In this document: positions 56,146 to 64,000 of the stretch, in pieces
How positions within the stretch are numbered: the first letter of the stretch is position 1
Layout of the letters: each line of letters starts with the position of its first letter
Assembly (NCBI GenBank): GCA_021780495.1
Contig: JAJXYO010000064.1
Location: forward strand, 1-64,000
From: Deltaproteobacteria bacterium
GTDB lineage: Bacteria; Desulfobacterota; Desulfuromonadia; Geobacterales; Pseudopelobacteraceae
Direction of reading: 5' to 3'
Length of the DNA: 64,000 nt
The notes under the pieces: generated by a model
The model's input: only the letters and a program-made list of their open reading frames with translations
The model's database searches: none
Told to the model about the DNA's origin: nothing
Translations under genes and position numbers: made by a program

Positions 56146-57027
56146 TCACCTCGCCAGTACTTCAAGCGCCGTAAAAACCAGAATCGCAACACTGATATAG
56201 CCGTTCATATTGAAAAAAGCGGCATCCAGTTTCCCCAGGTCGCCATTGCGCAGCAGCCAGTGTTCATAGAGCAGCATGACCACAACCATGCCGATACCGG
56301 CCATGAAGAGACCGCCCAGCTGCATGATGGCGCACAACCAGGCCAACAACAGCAGCATCATCAGGTGAAACAGACGGGCCGCCCAGAGCGATCCGCCCAC
56401 ACCCAGTGCCACCGGGATGGAATGCAGCCCGGCTGAGCGGTCGAATTCCAGATCCTGCAGGGCGTAGAGGATGTCGAAACCTGCCACCCAGAAGAGCACA
56501 ATGCCGCCCAGGATCAGCGCCGGCGGATCGATTGTGCCGCGGATGGCGATCCAGGCGCCGATGGGGGCGGCGGCCAGGCAGATGCCCAGCACGACATGGG
56601 CCAGCGCGGTGAAGCGCTTGCAGTACGAGTATAACACCAGGAAAAAAACCGCCAGCGGTGCCAGCTTGAGACAGAGCGGGTTGAGCCGGGCCGCCGCCAC
56701 CAGCAGCAGGGCCAGTGCTGCCACGATGAACAGCAACGTCACCCCCTTGCCGATCAGACCGGCCGGTATGGCCCGTCCGGCGGTGCGGGGGTTGCGGGCA
56801 TCGATATCGGCATCGATCAGGCGGTTAAGCCCCATGGCGGCGGTGCGGGCGCCAACCATGGCCATGATGATCCAGAACAGCTGCTGCACGCCGGGCAGCC
56901 CCCCGGCCGCCAGCAGCGCGCCGGTCAGGGCGAAGGGGAGGGCAAAGATGGTGTGGGAGAACTTGATCATCTCCAGGAAGACCGCGATCTTCTTGAAAAT
57001 AGCAGTGGCGGGTGTCGTTTCAGTCAT
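56146..57027 (-). CDS. UbiA-family prenyltransferase (possibly MqnP)
   Basis: A 293-residue membrane protein with 7-9 helices. The two Asp-rich motifs that bind the prenyl diphosphate via Mg2+ are NRLIDADIDARN and DLEFDRSAG. It transfers a polyprenyl chain to an aromatic acid: 4-hydroxybenzoate in ubiquinone makers or dihydroxy-6-naphthoate in futalosine-type menaquinone makers. The ATG at 57025-57027 lies 5 bases after the UbiD stop; the frame extends 9 codons further upstream. Confidence 0.9.
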   Translation of the reverse strand: MTETTPATAIFKKIAVFLEMIKFSHTIFALPFALTGALLAAGGLPGVQQLFWIIMAMVGARTAAMGLNRLIDADIDARNPRTAGRAIPAGLIGKGVTLLFIVAALALLLVAAARLNPLCLKLAPLAVFFLVLYSYCKRFTALAHVVLGICLAAAPIGAWIAIRGTIDPPALILGGIVLFWVAGFDILYALQDLEFDRSAGLHSIPVALGVGGSLWAARLFHLMMLLLLAWLCAIMQLGGLFMAGIGMVVVMLLYEHWLLRNGDLGKLDAAFFNMNGYISVAILVFTALEVLAR

Positions 57028-57032
57028 GATCG

Positions 57033-58436
57033 TTATATCCCGTATTCCTGCCAACGGCGCTGCAACAGCAGGTTTATTGCTGGGTCGCTGCAGAGCGGCA
57101 AACGTGATGCGCTGCCATTGGTGGCATCGAGTGCCAGGCGTTTGTGGTCAGAGTCATGGAACAGGTTCCGGGTCAGCCCGGGGAGATTGATAGCGTGCCA
57201 GGCCACTCCGGAGAGACCGGCAGAGCCTACTTCGGCATCAACAAAAACAAGTAAGCGGGCGGCGCTGAACCAGGGCATTGCCCATAGCAGGGCGGCAATC
57301 TCCCTTACCACGCCGGGCAGCGGCTTTTCAAGGGAAATGATGGCACTCTGGTGGAAGATCCATTCCAGGGGAAAGTGGATATCGTTGATCGATGGCGCCA
57401 GTTTCTGCAAAAATGCCAGCAGCAGCCGTTCCCAGGACTTGGCCATCCAGCAGTCTTCCATGGGAGGCGGCCCGACAACCGTAGCGGGAACGATGGCGCC
57501 GGGCCGCAGGCTGATGGCCGTCACCCGCATGAGCGCGGCCGGGCCGGCCGGCGAATAGTAACCGGTATGGTTGCCGAAGGGGCCTTCCAGGGCCGTTTCC
57601 GCTGGATCGACAAAACCCTCGATCACCACATCAGCCTGGCTGGGCACCTGTAAGGGGTTGGTCCGGCAGGCCGCCATTCCAATAGACACACCGCGCAGGA
57701 AGCCAGCAAAGGTCATCTCATCCAGCTCTCCCGGCAGGGGCAGCATGGCGCTGAAAAGGCAGGCCGGGTCGCCACCCAGGGCGATGGCCACCGGCAGCGG
57801 CTTGCCGAGGCGTTGAAAGGCGGCCAGGTGTCGGGCGGCACCACTACCTGCTTTCCAGCGAATCGCCAGCTCCCGCGGTCCCAGCAGCTGTGCCCGGTAC
57901 ATGCCGCAATTGGGGGCACTTCCATCGGGATTGGCGGTGAAGACCTGCGGCAGGGTGATGTAGCGGGGGTGGCCGCCGGCAGCACCGTCACCCGGCCAGC
58001 TCTGCAGGAAGGGGAATACGGTAAGGTCGGGGTGCTGCATGACCTCGGTCCAGCCGGGCGGCAACTGTAGCGCTGCAAAGCGGGAGAACTCCGGCAAGGC
58101 GCCGATCTGTTGGTCCAGCTGTGCCAGCGCGGGGGCGTGTATCCGGCCCAGCAGTGCGGACATCCTGGCCGTCAGGGAGCCGAGCTGGTCAACCCCCAAG
58201 GCCAGACAAGTCCGGGAGGGTGAGCCGAACAGGTTGGTTGCTACCGGGAAGCCGGCACCTCGCGGGTTCTCGAACAGCAGCGCCCGGCCGCCGGCCGGCC
58301 GTTTGCAGACCCGGTCCGTGATGGCGGCGATCTCCAGGACCGGATCGGTCTCCACGGTAACACGGGTGAGTTCGTCGCGGGCATCGAGGAGGGTGAGGTA
58401 TTCACGCAAGCTATTTATCGGCATGGTTTTATACAC
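57033..58436 (-). CDS. UbiD-family prenyl-FMN-dependent decarboxylase (possibly MqnL)
   Basis: A 467-residue UbiD-fold decarboxylase. ALLFENPRGAGFPVATNLFG near the N-terminus, the central NCGMYRAQLLGPRELAIRW, and ALEGPFGNHTGYYSPAG are family regions; the last carries a catalytic Glu. The Asp normally following GPFG is Asn here. The GTG at 58434-58436 is preferred because CGGAG lies 5 bases upstream and the length then matches E. coli UbiD. It begins the UbiD-UbiA-UbiX operon, preceded by a strongly structured leader. Confidence 0.9.
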   Translation of the reverse strand: MYKTMPINSLREYLTLLDARDELTRVTVETDPVLEIAAITDRVCKRPAGGRALLFENPRGAGFPVATNLFGSPSRTCLALGVDQLGSLTARMSALLGRIHAPALAQLDQQIGALPEFSRFAALQLPPGWTEVMQHPDLTVFPFLQSWPGDGAAGGHPRYITLPQVFTANPDGSAPNCGMYRAQLLGPRELAIRWKAGSGAARHLAAFQRLGKPLPVAIALGGDPACLFSAMLPLPGELDEMTFAGFLRGVSIGMAACRTNPLQVPSQADVVIEGFVDPAETALEGPFGNHTGYYSPAGPAALMRVTAISLRPGAIVPATVVGPPPMEDCWMAKSWERLLLAFLQKLAPSINDIHFPLEWIFHQSAIISLEKPLPGVVREIAALLWAMPWFSAARLLVFVDAEVGSAGLSGVAWHAINLPGLTRNLFHDSDHKRLALDATNGSASRLPLCSDPAINLLLQRRWQEYGI

Positions 58437-58809
58437 AGACTCCGCTTAGTGACAGAAAAAACCCCGTATCAGGTAAACATCGAGACCACCCTGAACGGCC
58501 GGTGGCCCGCGCCCCCGTGGGGATGACGTCACCACGGGCATGAGCGGGGTGCCCGGCCACTATTTGCATGGCGCGCCCGGAATCAGCCCTTAACATGGCA
58601 AAATTCATTTTTTTGCCGCTGGGAGAAATTAGCATCATTCATGGCTCACCAGCAATGCCAAATTATCTGGGAGCACGGTGACATGATGAAATCTGCCACT
58701 GCCGGCTACGGAAAAGCCATCCAACGGCACATCACACTATGGCGCATCATTAGATTGTGACGAGTTCCCCGGATCGAACAGATGATTTCACTGCAAATCG
58801 GGAGGATGG
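58437..58809. other. Intergenic region with strong secondary structure
   Basis: No gene is visible in these 373 bases between the nucleotidyltransferase end and the UbiD-family start. The nested hairpin at 58497-58558 and a minus-strand T6 run at 58456-58461 are the main features. The rest shows nothing I can name. Confidence 0.5.
58497..58558 (-). promoter_or_regulatory. Nested GC-rich hairpin in the UbiD-operon leader
   Basis: Three stems stack: GGCCGG (58497-58502) with CCGGCC (58553-58558); CCCGC (58506-58510) with GCGGG (58544-58548); CCCGTGG (58514-58520) with CCACGGG (58532-58538). The loop contains the palindrome TGACGTCA. It starts about 60 bases upstream of the UbiD-family GTG, and a CGGGG followed by T6 lies between. 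It could be a regulatory leader or a terminator of the upstream operon. Confidence 0.5.
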
Positions 58810-60066
58810 TCAATGGGAACACGTGCTGCCGGATACCGTGCCGCGGAGCCGTGGAGCCGGCGAAGCCAGCCACGCCGTAATAACGTTGGTCCGCTCGACA
58901 ACGGTCTGCAGAGCGGCATCTTTGTGCAGATACCTGTTCAGGCAGCCACCATGGCGGCTCAACAGGCCGAATATCCGATAGAGGTAGCAGCCATAAACGC
59001 GGATGGCATCGACCGGGAGCGAGTACTGTCCGGCCAGCATAGCTTTGGGCACAAACACCCTCTGCCGGAAAATGCGGATTTTATCCCTGATACGGCGGCT
59101 TCCCATAAACGCCGCGAAGGCGACCGGGATCATGGTGGTAGTGCAGCGGTTATTGAAAATCTGGGCACGGGCAATATCACGCACCGAGTTGTCCATATCC
59201 TCCGGGCGCAGCCTCTCCAGAATTCCGGGGGGGATCTCTGCCCCCACCAGTTCCCATGCAAGCAACAGGGTCAGGTAGACGCCGCGCCGGCACCCCCACT
59301 CATCGGCCCGCTCAACAATGCTCTCCCAGTGAAGGGCTGACGCGAAATGGGCGACCGTTGCAGCAATATCGCAGTACGGACGGAGTCCCTGGGCAAACTG
59401 ATGCTGATAGGAAGCGTGCAGGCACAGGTGCAGCAGCAGATCCTCGGGGGAGAGGACCAGGGTATCGCTGCCGGCGATGCGGGCCGGTACGGCCTGTCGC
59501 CACCAGTATTCCGGATCGATGGAGCACTGTTCGGTCTGCCGCACCAAATTCCAGTGGATTTCAAAGCAGGCGTGCCCTTTCTTGACCATGGGGGGCAGGT
59601 GGTTGTCCGATAATGACGGCGGGGGCGAAGCATACCCCATACCGGCGAGGATTTCGGTAATCCTTCGGTGATCGCCGGAGCGGGCCAGCAGGTCGATGTC
59701 GCTCATCTCCCTGAGCCCCATGTTGACGTAGACCGTCTTGGCCAGGTACATCCCCTTGAGCAGGATCACCGGGATCTGCTCGGCCTGTAGTGCCGTGAGC
59801 AGGCGCCGCAGATCTCCGTAACGGCGCAGGTTCCGCATGGTGTTCCGGCTGAGCGCTTCGCGCAGCGTTGCCGCCGCTTCGACGGGCAGGAGGTACGTCA
59901 CCCCCTGCTGCTTGAGCCGGTGCCACAAAAGGGGCCCGACCCGCTGGCCGGCCGCCAGCGCCAGCAACGCCTGCCACTGGTCCGGCATCAACCCGGCCAG
60001 CTGGCCGGTGTTCACCGGAACAGCCGGATTCAGTGTATCGAGAAGCAGCTGTTCAAGCCGGTGCAT
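58810..60066 (-). CDS. NTP_transf_5-type nucleotidyltransferase of the RiPP-like cluster
   Basis: A 418-residue protein of the 'uncharacterised nucleotidyltransferase' family (PF14907 type). The catalytic features are ILLKGMYLA (101-109) and the metal-binding D123-I-D125 in REMSDIDLLAR. Homologues accompany lasso-peptide clusters; one, PsmN, is reported with sugar attachment on a phosphorylated lasso peptide. The ATG at 60064-60066 follows GAGGAG by 7 bases and overlaps the ABC gene end by 14 bases. It is the last gene of the operon. Confidence 0.82.
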   Translation of the reverse strand: MHRLEQLLLDTLNPAVPVNTGQLAGLMPDQWQALLALAAGQRVGPLLWHRLKQQGVTYLLPVEAAATLREALSRNTMRNLRRYGDLRRLLTALQAEQIPVILLKGMYLAKTVYVNMGLREMSDIDLLARSGDHRRITEILAGMGYASPPPSLSDNHLPPMVKKGHACFEIHWNLVRQTEQCSIDPEYWWRQAVPARIAGSDTLVLSPEDLLLHLCLHASYQHQFAQGLRPYCDIAATVAHFASALHWESIVERADEWGCRRGVYLTLLLAWELVGAEIPPGILERLRPEDMDNSVRDIARAQIFNNRCTTTMIPVAFAAFMGSRRIRDKIRIFRQRVFVPKAMLAGQYSLPVDAIRVYGCYLYRIFGLLSRHGGCLNRYLHKDAALQTVVERTNVITAWLASPAPRLRGTVSGSTCSH

Positions 60067-61903
60067 GGCCGTACTCCTCGCCCTGCTGCCGCATCTGCCG
60101 GGTCCATGACGCTTCGTAGCGCCCTTTTTCAGCCAGCAGTTCCTGGTGGTTGCCCGATTCGACAATCCGGCCCCGGTCCATGACGTGGATCATGTCCGCC
60201 TGCAGGGCGGTCGTAAAGCGGTGGGTGATGATCAGGGCGGTGCGACCGGCCACCAGCCGGCGAAAGCGGAGCAGCCAGTCCGCTTCGGCCCAGGAATCCA
60301 TGGCGCTGGTCGGTTCATCGAGGATGATGAAGTCGGCGTTTCTCAGGAACGCCCGTGCCAGGGCCAGGCGCTGCCACTCGCCGCCGCTCAGTTCGGCACC
60401 GCCGAACCATTTGCCCAGCACCGCTTCGTAGCCGCGCGGCAGACGGCTGATGGGCGCATCGGCCCCGCTGGCGGCTGCCGCCGCCTTGATTCGCTCCAGG
60501 TCGGGGTCGTTATCGATATCGCCAAAAGCGATGTTGTTGCGGATCGAATCGTGATAACGCACCGGGTCCTGAAAGAGCACCGTGATCCCCTGCCGCAGCG
60601 CTGCCAGCTCCAGGGTGCGGATATCCGCGCCGTCAATCAGCACGCGCCCCTGTTCCGGGTCATAAAAGCGGCAGAGCAGTTTGATCAGGGTGGTTTTGCC
60701 CGCGCCGTTTTCCCCCACCAGGGCAGTGATCTTCCCTGCCGGAATGGTCAGGTTGAAATTATCGAGAGCGGTGCGTGATGTACCGGGGTAGGCGAAGGTG
60801 ACATCGTGCAGCGCGATCTCCCGGTGTAGTCCGGGGTGGGGAACCGGCTGGGCCGGATCGTCGATGCGGGGCTCCAGCGCCAGGAATTCAAACAGGTTTT
60901 CCAGAAACGCCAGGTTGCGGTAAATCTCGCCGGCGCTCCCCAGCAGAGAGCGCATCATCCGCTGCCCCTGAAAGAACGCCTGGTAGAACATGGCCAGGTC
61001 CCCCAGCCCGATTGCACCTCGTAGCGCCAGCCGCCCCATCCAGGCCAGGGCGCCGGCCATGCTCGCCAGTCCGAAGAGCGCTGCCGCAGCTTGCGCCGTT
61101 GCCTCACTGCGGGCAAGCTGCACCTGTTCCCGCCGCAGCCGCAGGCGCAACGCATGGAAAAGCGCCCGGAAATGGGGGCCAAGCCCGAACAGCCGCATCT
61201 CTGCCGCTGCTTCGCGCTGGGTGAGCATCAGGTCGTAATAGCTGGTTTGACGGATGGCGGCGGTGTTCTGCATGCGCCAGCGGTGAAAGCGGATGGTGTG
61301 CCGGAGTACCACCAGCAGGGCGGGAACGGCGCCGATCGCCAGCAGCAGCGGGATCCAGATACCGAAGGAGAACAGCACCCACCCCATGGCAGCCAGGGTG
61401 ATCAGGCTTTGTAACAGGGCGCCGGTGTTTTCGATCAGGGCGGTCGGCCTGCTGAGGGCGTCGATCCGGGCGCGGTGCAGTTGGTCGTAGTAGCCGGGGT
61501 CATCATAAAAGGAAAGATCCAGCCGCATGGCCTGCTCATGGATAAGCTCGTGCACATGATCCTGCACCAGCTCGGCCTGGGCCGTGCGCAGCCACTTGCC
61601 TGCGCTCTGAAACAGTTCGATGCCGATCAGCACCAGCGCCATGGCAATCGCCGCCGGGAGCAGCGGCTGCATGGCCTGCCAGCCGCCGCCCGCGCCGGCC
61701 AGTGACGCCACGCCGTTCACCAGGGTCCGGGTCAGGTAGACCGAGGCAATCGGCAGCAGACCCTGCACCAGCAGCAGGAACAGCCAGAGGTAGGTCAGCC
61801 GGCCGGCAGCGCGGCGCACCAGACGGAACGCCTGCGGCAGATACGGGAACTGTTGCCGGACTCTGCCGCTTGCGGCGCTAAGCAGTTTAAAAGTATGGCT
61901 CAT
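60053..61903 (-). CDS. ABC exporter (fused permease and ATPase), McjD-like
   Basis: A 616-residue half-transporter. About six membrane helices lie in residues 35-310, and the ATPase has Walker A GENGAGKT (397-404), signature LSGGE (505-509) and Walker B ILDE (527-530). There is no N-terminal C39 peptidase domain, so leader removal must come from elsewhere, which fits the adjacent B2-type protease. Its position suggests export of a modified peptide, as McjD does for microcin J25. It begins 17 bases after the B2 stop. Confidence 0.88.
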   Translation of the reverse strand: MSHTFKLLSAASGRVRQQFPYLPQAFRLVRRAAGRLTYLWLFLLLVQGLLPIASVYLTRTLVNGVASLAGAGGGWQAMQPLLPAAIAMALVLIGIELFQSAGKWLRTAQAELVQDHVHELIHEQAMRLDLSFYDDPGYYDQLHRARIDALSRPTALIENTGALLQSLITLAAMGWVLFSFGIWIPLLLAIGAVPALLVVLRHTIRFHRWRMQNTAAIRQTSYYDLMLTQREAAAEMRLFGLGPHFRALFHALRLRLRREQVQLARSEATAQAAAALFGLASMAGALAWMGRLALRGAIGLGDLAMFYQAFFQGQRMMRSLLGSAGEIYRNLAFLENLFEFLALEPRIDDPAQPVPHPGLHREIALHDVTFAYPGTSRTALDNFNLTIPAGKITALVGENGAGKTTLIKLLCRFYDPEQGRVLIDGADIRTLELAALRQGITVLFQDPVRYHDSIRNNIAFGDIDNDPDLERIKAAAAASGADAPISRLPRGYEAVLGKWFGGAELSGGEWQRLALARAFLRNADFIILDEPTSAMDSWAEADWLLRFRRLVAGRTALIITHRFTTALQADMIHVMDRGRIVESGNHQELLAEKGRYEASWTRQMRQQGEEYGHAPA

Positions 61904-61920
61904 GGTTATAGTCCGGTGTT

Positions 61921-62388
61921 TCAGGAAAACGCGGCAACGACCGTAAACTGCCGGTGCCCCGCGCCTCCGGTGAGGATGGTGCCGCCACAGCGGAGCCAGG
62001 CGTGGGCGGCGAGTTGCCCCGGTTTGGCGTCGGCTTTTGCCACACCCAGATAAAGCGTGGCTGAGATTTTACGTCGCTTCAGCATCCATTGGGCAGCCAC
62101 GGCCTGGGGGAGGCAGACGCTTTGCCACGGGGTGTTGTTGGCGGCGGAGCGGACCGCCTGGCCGATCAGGCGGGCGTGCCGGAGCTCAGCCGGTGAAACC
62201 TCCGGCGCGGATTCCCGCATATGTCTCCCCAGCGAGACAGCCAGCCAGCGGAACGGGATAGCAAGTACCAGCAGGCGCGCCACGCCCAGCAGGGTAAAGG
62301 CTTCCAGGAGCAGCAGCCGCTCGATGCCCGTGCGCTTTTGCCACTTGGCCGCCATGGTGCGCAGATATGTTATCCAATTGCCGGGCAT
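61921..62388 (-). CDS. Lasso-peptide biosynthesis B2-type transglutaminase-like protease
   Basis: A 155-residue protein of the McjB C-terminal/B2 family (Transglut_core3 type), which removes the leader peptide in lasso-peptide maturation. The nucleophile is Cys92 in SVCLPQAVAAQWMLKRR and the His is His129 in LAAHAWLRCGG; the third residue is not obvious. The N-terminal half (ERLLLLEAFTLLGVARLLVL) is the usual hydrophobic helical part. The ATG at 62386-62388 is a judgement; another lies 33 bases inside. No B1 (RRE) part is fused. Confidence 0.85.
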   Translation of the reverse strand: MPGNWITYLRTMAAKWQKRTGIERLLLLEAFTLLGVARLLVLAIPFRWLAVSLGRHMRESAPEVSPAELRHARLIGQAVRSAANNTPWQSVCLPQAVAAQWMLKRRKISATLYLGVAKADAKPGQLAAHAWLRCGGTILTGGAGHRQFTVVAAFS

Positions 62389-62426
62389 GCTGGTGTGTGT
62401 CACTCCGGTCTTTGTCCGTATAATAA

Positions 62427-63362
62427 TTATGCCATCCGATCGCCCGGCCGCAGGCCAAAGATTCGCGCCAGGCGGCGGCCGGTAAAAAAACCATCCGCAG
62501 CGTAGAACAGCTCCAATGAAAGCGACTCCCCTTGACCGCATACTATGCGGATACCGTCCGTGGCGCTGGCCGCGATGATCGTGCCGGCGGGCGTCTGGCT
62601 GTCGGCGCAGGGCGGGGCGGCGGCGACTTCCAGCAACCGTACCGGTATTCCTTTAAGCAGCGACAATGCACCTCCGTACACCGGGTTGCAGGCCCGCACC
62701 AGGGCGTCGACCTCCACTGCTGACCGGGTCCAGTCGATGGTCCGATCCGCGTCGGCCGGGCGCGGCAGATAAGGTGTCGTCGTGGTTTCCTGCGCGTGCA
62801 GCGGGAGTTTGTCACCCTGGATGGCCAACTGCTGGACAAACTCGATCATCACCCGTGGCAGCGTCCCGCCCAGGCGCTGCATGTGCAGGGCGTAGGTGTC
62901 ATCCGGGCCAAGCGCTACCCGCTCGGTGTGGGCGATGCCGCCGCCATCGATCTTCGGGGTCATGCGGTGAATGGTAATAGCGCCGAACGGCTCGCGGTTT
63001 TTGATCTGCCAGAAGACCGGGTCCGGCCCCCGGTAACGGGGCAGAGCGCCGCCGTGCAGGTTGAAAAAACCGAGGCGCGGCAGTTCCAGCAGTTCCGGCG
63101 GGATCTTGCCGGGAAAGCCCATGCAGCAGACCACATCGGCGGCGATTTGGCCCAGCCAGGGGGCAAGCTGTCCGGCCAGATCGTCCGTGCCTACGCGCAG
63201 AAACGGGATGCCCGCCTGGCGCAGCGCCATCTCCAGCGGGAGATTGACATCGTCGCCACCGGCGCTGTCCGGCACGGCCACCCCGGCCAGCAGGCCCTGA
63301 CTGTACAGGGCCTCCAGGGTTGGCTGCAATACGGTGCCATGGCAGAGAACGGCAATGTTCAT
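62427..63362 (-). CDS. Fmt-like formyltransferase
   Basis: A 311-residue enzyme of the 10-formyl-THF-dependent formyltransferase family. The catalytic Asn, His and Asp are N101, H103 (FFNLHGGALPRYRG) and D139 (PKIDGGGI). A C-terminal Fmt-like domain is present (RTIDWTRSAVEVDALVRACN). The loop GALP replaces the SLLP of Met-tRNA formyltransferases, and the protein stands in a peptide-processing operon, so the substrate is probably an amine on a natural product or sugar. The start overlaps the TPR stop by 4 bases. Confidence 0.85.
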   Translation of the reverse strand: MNIAVLCHGTVLQPTLEALYSQGLLAGVAVPDSAGGDDVNLPLEMALRQAGIPFLRVGTDDLAGQLAPWLGQIAADVVCCMGFPGKIPPELLELPRLGFFNLHGGALPRYRGPDPVFWQIKNREPFGAITIHRMTPKIDGGGIAHTERVALGPDDTYALHMQRLGGTLPRVMIEFVQQLAIQGDKLPLHAQETTTTPYLPRPADADRTIDWTRSAVEVDALVRACNPVYGGALSLLKGIPVRLLEVAAAPPCADSQTPAGTIIAASATDGIRIVCGQGESLSLELFYAADGFFTGRRLARIFGLRPGDRMA

Positions 63363-64000
63363 GACAAGAGTCCTTTGTAGTTGGGCGCCGTCCAGACCGG
63401 CGTTTCCTTGTAAAACAGCTTCTGGCGGGGCTGCAGCCATGTCGCCTGGCGGGCGTGTTCCGCTGCTTCGCCGGCACGGCGCTGGCCGGGCAGCAGCCGT
63501 GCCAGTTGCTCGTGGGCCTGCATGTGATCGGGGGCCATTTTGATGGTCTGCTGGAGATAGAAGACCGCTTCGATGCTGTGTCCCTTCAACTCCAGGGTCA
63601 TGGCCAGGTTGAAGCAGGCCTCGGCAAAATCGGGTTTCAGGTTCAGAGCCTGCTTGAAGTGCAGGATGGCCTCGTCGTAGCGGAACAGGTCTTTCAGCAG
63701 GTTGCCCAGGTTGTTGTACGGGTCGTGATAGTCCGGGTTCAGTTCCATGGCCTTTAGAAAAAAAGTGCGTGCCGCTTCATGCCGCTTCAGTGCATGGGCG
63801 GCGACACCGGCGTTGTTCAGGTAGTTCGGTTCATGCGGGTTAAGATTGATAGCCTGTTGCAGATACGCCAGCGCATCGCCGAATTCATCGCACTGGTAGC
63901 TGATGATTCCCAAAAGGTTATGGGCCTCGGCATGGCGGGGATCACCCTTGATGCAGTCCCGCAGCATCATTGCCGCCTGGGGGAGCAGGCCGAGTCTGTA
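63359..64000 (-). CDS. TPR-repeat protein, N-terminus beyond window
   Basis: The frame continues to the right edge without a stop; the first visible residues (YRLGLLPQAAMMLRDC) already fit a TPR, so the ATG at 63970 is not the true start. At least five TPR units are seen (HNLLGIISYQCDEFGDALAY, NNAGVAAHALKRHEAARTFF, NNLGNLLKDLFRYDEAILHF). TPR proteins often serve as scaffolds or precede glycosyl- and sulfotransferase domains; none is visible in this part. It is coupled to the formyltransferase by ATGA. Confidence 0.8.
   Translation of the reverse strand, partial: YRLGLLPQAAMMLRDCIKGDPRHAEAHNLLGIISYQCDEFGDALAYLQQAINLNPHEPNYLNNAGVAAHALKRHEAARTFFLKAMELNPDYHDPYNNLGNLLKDLFRYDEAILHFKQALNLKPDFAEACFNLAMTLELKGHSIEAVFYLQQTIKMAPDHMQAHEQLARLLPGQRRAGEAAEHARQATWLQPRQKLFYKETPVWTAPNYKGLLS

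Noticed and set aside
58497-58558. Known riboswitch (cobalamin, TPP, c-di-GMP, Moco) upstream of the UbiD gene
   Set aside because: None of the conserved boxes of these classes could be found; only stem structure is visible.

Overview
This window looks like chromosomal DNA from a Geobacterales-type bacterium (Desulfuromonadota; Geobacter/Pelobacter-like). The evidence is the gene content: a flgB-flgC-fliE-fliF run with a sigma-54 promoter, an smc / roadblock / ftsY / zapB-zapA / fau / rny / ymdB-like / tyrS block, a UbiD-UbiA-UbiX family trio, and many GAF, HD-GYP, CheX and CheY signalling genes. The species call is inference; no rRNA or tRNA gene is visible. Most of the window is ordinary core genome. 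The accessory or unusual parts are the left edge, 22.9-24.2 kb, and 58.4-64.0 kb.

Layout. 0-7.4 kb: a foreign-looking + strand gene end abuts fliF where fliG would be expected. A leftward motility block follows: flgB, flgC, fliE, fliF, a TPR lipoprotein- or periplasm-type protein, a CheC-like/pseudo-receiver fusion, cheX and cheY. 7.5-14.6 kb: phosphohexomutase, aspartate ammonia-lyase, an Nfu-type Fe-S protein, a YaiI/GGQ-protein pair, a B12-radical SAM protein and a secreted protein. 14.9-22.8 kb: three different ABC-F ATPases, greB-yaeQ, a cold-shock gene and small genes. 22.9-24.2 kb: a DUF3553/VRR-NUC-like protein and an orphan HsdR C-terminal fragment. 24.4-34.8 kb: chromosome segregation, secretion, cell division and RNA metabolism genes, with a candidate 6S RNA between zapA and fau. 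35-40 kb: NRAMP transporter, UspA, MBL hydrolase and a large conserved protein. 40-47 kb: an M4 metalloprotease, a GAF/sigma-54 activator and an MFS transporter. 47-55.5 kb: a histidine kinase, dksA, radA, a HEAT protein, an HD-GYP protein, a second HEAT protein and a flavodiiron protein. 55.5-58.4 kb: UbiX/UbiA/UbiD family genes, probably for menaquinone.

58.8-64.0 kb holds the most interesting system. It is a leftward, tightly packed operon: TPR protein (cut by the window edge), formyltransferase, a lasso-peptide B2-type transglutaminase-like protease, an ABC exporter, and an NTP_transf_5-type nucleotidyltransferase. It reads as the processing, export and tailoring end of a lasso-like RiPP cluster with an unusual formyltransferase. 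The precursor, RRE and cyclase genes, if present, lie beyond base 64000.

Non-coding signals: a clear sigma-54 promoter with two upstream TGTC-N8-GACA dyads before flgB, several sigma-70-like promoters, five good intrinsic terminators (four of them symmetrical enough to act in both directions), a nested GC-rich hairpin upstream of the UbiD-family gene, a 17-bp perfect hairpin between rny and the ymdB-like gene, and an array of alternating TACAC/GTGTA half-sites over one promoter.
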